Positions 60,759 to 64,000 of a DNA stretch of 64,000 nt are shown in pieces. Position 1 is the first letter of the stretch; each line of letters starts with the position of its first letter. The stretch lies in the NCBI GenBank assembly GCA_964503685.1, contig CAZDAW010000006.1, forward strand, positions 1 to 64,000, given 5' to 3'. The position numbers and the translations under genes were made by a program. The notes beneath the pieces were generated by a model, which was given only the letters and a program-made list of their open reading frames with translations, was not told the DNA's origin and did no database searches. The stretch comes from CAZDAW01 sp964503685 (GTDB taxonomy: Bacteria > Chloroflexota > Anaerolineae > Anaerolineales > Anaerolineaceae).

Positions 60759-62066
60759 ATGAAAATCAGTCCTCAATCCATGCCAATAGCATTGCCGGAT
60801 GGCGTCGATTATTCCGAGTACGTCATCGTCACCTATATTTGCTCTTTCCCGCGCAACGTTCCGGTGCCGCAACTGGCGCCTGCCCTGGCCATCGAACAGT
60901 CGACCGGAACCTGGGTTGCCGTTCCGGGCGAGACGGAAGAGGTGCGCCGCAATCACATCGCCAAGGTAATCGGCGTGTACGAAGTCCCCGATTACGAATG
61001 GTCGCTGCCCAAGGAAGTGGAGTTCCGCGATTACGTCATTCAGCTTGCTTACCCGGTGGTGAACATCGGCTCGCAGATCCCCATGCTGCTTACCACGGTG
61101 GTGGGGAATATCTCGATGGCCGGACGCCTCAAAGTTTTGGATATTCGCTTCCCGGAAAAATATGTAGCCGGCTTCCAGGGCCCCCGCTTTGGCATCAAAG
61201 GGATTCGCGAAATCCTCGGCGTTAAGGACCGCCCGCTGCTGAACAACATGATCAAACCCTGCACGGGTTACTCGCCTGAGGTGGGCGTGAACCTGTTCCG
61301 AGCGGCGGCAATGGGCGGCTGCGACATTATCAAAGATGATGAGCTGATTGCCAACGCCTCCTTCAACGCGATCAGGGATCGGGTTAAGCTCTACATGCAG
61401 GCCGAAAAACAGAAGTTTGAAGAAACCGGCGAGCATACGCTTTACACCGTCAATGTGACTGACGAAATTCCCCAGGTCTTCGAGAACGCCCATCGCGCTG
61501 TCGAACTGGGCGTGAATGCGATCATGGTCAACTATCTGGCGACGGGCTTTACCGTACTGCGGGCGCTGGCGGAAGACCCCAAGATCAACGTGCCCATTTT
61601 GGGGCACATGGATGTGGCCGGGGCGCTGTACGAATCAGAGTGGCACGGGTTGAGTTCGCATCTTGTACTGGGCAAACTGCCGCGCCTGGCCGGGGCGGAT
61701 ATCGTCGTTTTCCCGGCGCCCTATGGCAAAGGCCCTGTGCTGCCCGAAAAATTCCAGCGCGTGGCGCAAAACCTGTCCTTCCCCCTCTACCAGCTCAAAC
61801 CGACCTTCCCGATGGCCAGCGGCGGCATTACCCCCAAGATGGTGCCTGCCGTAATGAAGGACCTGGGTACGGATATCGTCATCGGTTCGGGCGGCGGAAT
61901 TCACGCCCACCCGCAGGGGCCGATTGCCGGGGCAAAGGCTTTCCGCCAGGCGATCCAGGCGACCATGCAGGGTCGCCCGCTCGAAGAAGCCGCCGAGGAA
62001 TTCCCGGAATTGAAAGTGGCCCTGGAAACCTGGACGGATCCCTTCGGCAAGGGAATAGGGATGTAG
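60759..62066 (+). CDS. RuBisCO-like protein (form IV)
   Basis: The 435-residue protein aligns along its length with RuBisCO large chains. Retained residues (spinach numbering in brackets) are Glu46 (E60), Asn117 (N123), Lys166 (K175), Lys192, Asp194 and Glu195 (the metal-binding K201/D203/E204 in IIKDDELI), His283 (H294), Lys324 (K334, loop 6 APYGK) and Ser354 (S379). Lost are K177 (Cys168), R295 (Met) and H327 (Val). It therefore should bind Mg and a phosphorylated enolisable sugar acid but probably does not fix CO2. AAGGAG precedes the ATG. MtnW-type enolases lack Lys334, so this protein is a different branch. Confidence 0.88.
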   Translation: MKISPQSMPIALPDGVDYSEYVIVTYICSFPRNVPVPQLAPALAIEQSTGTWVAVPGETEEVRRNHIAKVIGVYEVPDYEWSLPKEVEFRDYVIQLAYPVVNIGSQIPMLLTTVVGNISMAGRLKVLDIRFPEKYVAGFQGPRFGIKGIREILGVKDRPLLNNMIKPCTGYSPEVGVNLFRAAAMGGCDIIKDDELIANASFNAIRDRVKLYMQAEKQKFEETGEHTLYTVNVTDEIPQVFENAHRAVELGVNAIMVNYLATGFTVLRALAEDPKINVPILGHMDVAGALYESEWHGLSSHLVLGKLPRLAGADIVVFPAPYGKGPVLPEKFQRVAQNLSFPLYQLKPTFPMASGGITPKMVPAVMKDLGTDIVIGSGGGIHAHPQGPIAGAKAFRQAIQATMQGRPLEEAAEEFPELKVALETWTDPFGKGIGM

Positions 62067-62069
62067 CTT

Positions 62070-63515
62070 ATGGTTGAATATCCTTACGCGATCTCACAGT
62101 GGCATGACACGGCTCAAATCTATGCCCGTTTGAACGACCTGGTCAGGCAGCCGCCCCGGCCCATCCGGCGGGATAAGCTGGCCGAGTACCAGAAATACTT
62201 CGATGAAAAGTGCCGAAAATCCAAAGCCATGACGGATGAAGCGAAAGAGTACATTCCGGGCGGCGTGCAGCATAACCTGGCTTTTAACTTTCCTTTTCCC
62301 CTGGCCATTGACCGGGCTGAGGGCGCTTACCTGTGGGATGTGGATGGAAACCAATATTTCGATTTTCTTCAAGCCGGCGGGCCGACCGTTCTGGGCAGCA
62401 ACTATCCGCCGGTCAGAGAGAAAGTGTTTGAACTGCTGGCGCACTGCGGGCCGGTCACCGGCCTTTTCCACGAGTATGAGTTGAAACTGGCGCGCCTGAT
62501 TCGCCAGTATATGCCCTCCGTCGAAATGTTTCGCATGCTGGGTTCCGGCACCGAAAGCGACATGGCGGCGATCCGTCTGGCGCGCACGTTCACCGGCAAG
62601 AAGAAGATCATCAAAGTCGGCGGCGCCTACCACGGTTGGAGCGACCAACTGGTGTACGGCCTGCACATTCCGGGTACTGGCCGCTACGAAGCTGCCGGAA
62701 TTCCTGCCGGCTGTTCACGCGACACTCAGGAATTTTATCCGAACGATTTGAATCACCTGCGCCGCCTGTTGAGCATGAATCGCTTCAGGGGAGGGACTGC
62801 CGCGGTCGTGTTGGAGCCGCTTGGCCCCGAAAGCGGCACCCGTCCGGTCTATCCCGATTTCAATCAGAAGGTGCGCGAGCTTTGCGACGAATTCGGCGCG
62901 CTGTTGATCTTCGATGAAGTGGTGACCGGTTTCCGCCTGGGAATGGGCGGCGCTCAGGGATATTTCAAGGTCAGGCCCGATCTGACGGTATTCGGCAAAT
63001 GTGTGTCGGGCGGTTACCCTATGGCTGGCGGCCTGGGAGGACGAAAAGAGATCATGATGCATCTGGCGGCCGGCATCGGCGGCAGCAACAAACGCGCCTA
63101 CGTTGGCGGGACGCTTTCGGCCAACCCGCTCAGTTGCGCCGCCGGTTATTATTCGCTGCTTGAGATGGAACGCACCAACGCCGCGGTGAAGGCCGGACAG
63201 GCGGGCGACCGGTTGTGCCAGGGCCTGCAGGCAATCATCGAGCGCCTCGGCCTGCCCTTTGTGGCTTATAATGAAGGCTCGATCGTTCACCTTGAAACGG
63301 CCGGCACGATGCTGCTGGATTTCAGAAACCCTTTGAAGATCGCTCGTGAGTTAAGCCCGCGCAAGCGCATGATGGAAGAGATGGGCATGGCTTATACTTC
63401 GCAGGGGATGATTACCCTGGCGGGCAGCCGCATTTACACGAGTATGGCGGATACAGACGAGATCATCGATGAGGCCCTGAACCGCTTCGAAACGGTGTTG
63501 AGCAGCGTCGGCTGA
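62070..63515 (+). CDS. Class III PLP aminotransferase/aminomutase (glutamate-1-semialdehyde-like)
   Basis: The 481-residue protein has the fold-type I class III signature LLIFDEVVTGFRLGMGGAQG, the PLP lysine in FGKCVSGGYPMAGG, the phosphate-binding GSGTESDMAAIRLAR and VGGAYHGWSDQ. The closest well-known relatives are glutamate-1-semialdehyde aminomutase and similar transaminases. It lacks haem-biosynthesis neighbours and starts 4 bases after the RuBisCO-like gene, so a different substrate in the same pathway is likely, perhaps an aldehyde or keto acid made downstream. A strong terminator follows. Confidence 0.88.
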   Translation: MVEYPYAISQWHDTAQIYARLNDLVRQPPRPIRRDKLAEYQKYFDEKCRKSKAMTDEAKEYIPGGVQHNLAFNFPFPLAIDRAEGAYLWDVDGNQYFDFLQAGGPTVLGSNYPPVREKVFELLAHCGPVTGLFHEYELKLARLIRQYMPSVEMFRMLGSGTESDMAAIRLARTFTGKKKIIKVGGAYHGWSDQLVYGLHIPGTGRYEAAGIPAGCSRDTQEFYPNDLNHLRRLLSMNRFRGGTAAVVLEPLGPESGTRPVYPDFNQKVRELCDEFGALLIFDEVVTGFRLGMGGAQGYFKVRPDLTVFGKCVSGGYPMAGGLGGRKEIMMHLAAGIGGSNKRAYVGGTLSANPLSCAAGYYSLLEMERTNAAVKAGQAGDRLCQGLQAIIERLGLPFVAYNEGSIVHLETAGTMLLDFRNPLKIARELSPRKRMMEEMGMAYTSQGMITLAGSRIYTSMADTDEIIDEALNRFETVLSSVG

Positions 63516-63533
63516 TCTGAATCGATTTTAGCC

Positions 63534-63574
63534 AAAAAGCGTCCGGATTCAAATAATCCGGGCGCTTTTTTTTT
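63534..63574 (+). terminator. Rho-independent terminator of the kinase/RuBisCO-like operon
   Basis: AAAAAGCGTCCGGATT and AATCCGGGCGCTTTTT form a 16-bp stem with one weak pair around CAAAT, followed by further T. It ends the three-gene operon cleanly. Confidence 0.9.
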
Positions 63575-63653
63575 AGATCGATGCGTTCACTCCTGCGCTT
63601 TCTGATAACTTCGCTTCAGGGACGGCGGCAATGGTTCTATTTCTACGAAAATA

Positions 63654-64000
63654 TCAGGATTCGCCGGTTCCTCTCTCCAGTGGCGTTCGCAGCGACCGGA
63701 GAATCAATGGCGTGCGCACGATGAGCCACACCAGGGCGATCCCGCCGGAGATCAGCAGCACCGAGGCAATATCACCCATGAAGAGCATGATGAATTTGAG
63801 CATGCCGCTCACCAGTATGGCCCCGGCAGTGGCTGCCAATGCCAGATTGAGAATTGCCGGTAACAGGATGTGAAGCAGCCACATCCGGACGGCACCAGGG
63901 CGGGGAATCGCTCCCAGCCGCCAGCGCTTCACTTTCCTGAGCGTGGCAACGATGACGACGATCTGGAGGAGTGGGAGGAGCAGGGAGCTGCGCAATGCCC
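63654..64000 (-). CDS. C-terminal membrane portion of a protein cut by the window end
   Basis: The open frame enters from beyond the right edge and ends at 63654. It has three or four hydrophobic helices, with LLLPLLQIVVIVATLRKVKR and later LISGGIALVWLIVRTPLIL. This tail resembles the C-terminal membrane segments of Chloroflexota beta-lactamase-class-C (serine hydrolase) proteins, but the catalytic part is outside the window. The name remains tentative. A TTG at 63995 is not a convincing start. Confidence 0.5.
   Translation of the reverse strand, partial: ALRSSLLLPLLQIVVIVATLRKVKRWRLGAIPRPGAVRMWLLHILLPAILNLALAATAGAILVSGMLKFIMLFMGDIASVLLISGGIALVWLIVRTPLILRSLRTPLERGTGES

Noticed and set aside
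1..64000. CRISPR array, rRNA or tRNA genes
   Set aside because: I found no regularly spaced short repeats, no conserved rRNA segments and no cloverleaf with TTC-arm sequence; a covariance search would be needed to exclude tRNAs fully.

Overview
The window most likely comes from a Chloroflexota bacterium, probably an Anaerolineae-like anaerobe or facultative anaerobe. This is inferred from the gene families: lineage-typical ABC exporters, MalT-like remnants, a UGA-containing redoxin, TolB-propeller proteins fused to a membrane-anchored anti-sigma-like part, and numerous copies of a palindromic intergenic repeat. DNA is moderately GC-rich. No rRNA, tRNA or CRISPR array was seen. About 55 protein genes are supported, plus several remnants. 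Roughly ten intergenic spaces carry copies of one dispersed repeat family.

Layout. 0-13.3 kb: a decayed P-type ATPase end, a CBS-domain protein, a flavocytochrome-like reductase followed by a 31-residue membrane peptide, a YtrA-type GntR/ABC operon with a perfect operator, a CPBP protease, a two-component system divergent from a lantibiotic-immunity-type ABC exporter, and an ECF sigma factor overlapping a putative anti-sigma/TolB-propeller protein. 13.6-24.8 kb: amino-acid metabolism, with two tandem alanine-dehydrogenase-like paralogs, a full branched-chain amino acid ABC operon (livKHMGF), an F420-hydrogenase-beta-like iron-sulfur protein and an M20 amidohydrolase. 25-35.6 kb: an aldehyde dehydrogenase, a patatin-like lipase, a metallo-beta-lactamase-fold hydrolase, an aldo/keto reductase divergent from a MocR regulator, a large Cache-PAS sensor kinase, a chimeric gene relic and a HAD phosphatase. 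35.7-45 kb: a P3A-type proton-pumping ATPase of lower GC, an AbrB-controlled ABC exporter, an IS1182-family element, a conserved hypothetical gene, an SDR, a peroxiredoxin-like selenoprotein with in-frame UGA, and a TspO-like membrane protein.

45.5-53.2 kb is a seven-gene chemosensory operon in which CheA is split in two. The first gene encodes P3-P4-P5 without the phosphotransfer domain. The fourth encodes P1, a degenerate P1 and P5 without the ATPase. No flagellar or pilus genes are in view, so the output is unknown.

53.5-64 kb: a TrmB regulator with a doubled palindromic operator, an EamA transporter, a Tat-exported flavoprotein, and a GntR/UTRA regulator with an ISAzo13 transposase N-terminal fragment. 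These face a three-gene operon made of an FGGY carbohydrate kinase, a RuBisCO-like protein that keeps most catalytic residues, and a glutamate-1-semialdehyde-aminomutase-like PLP enzyme. This operon, ended by a strong terminator, is the best candidate for an undescribed catabolic pathway. The window closes inside the C-terminal membrane part of another protein.
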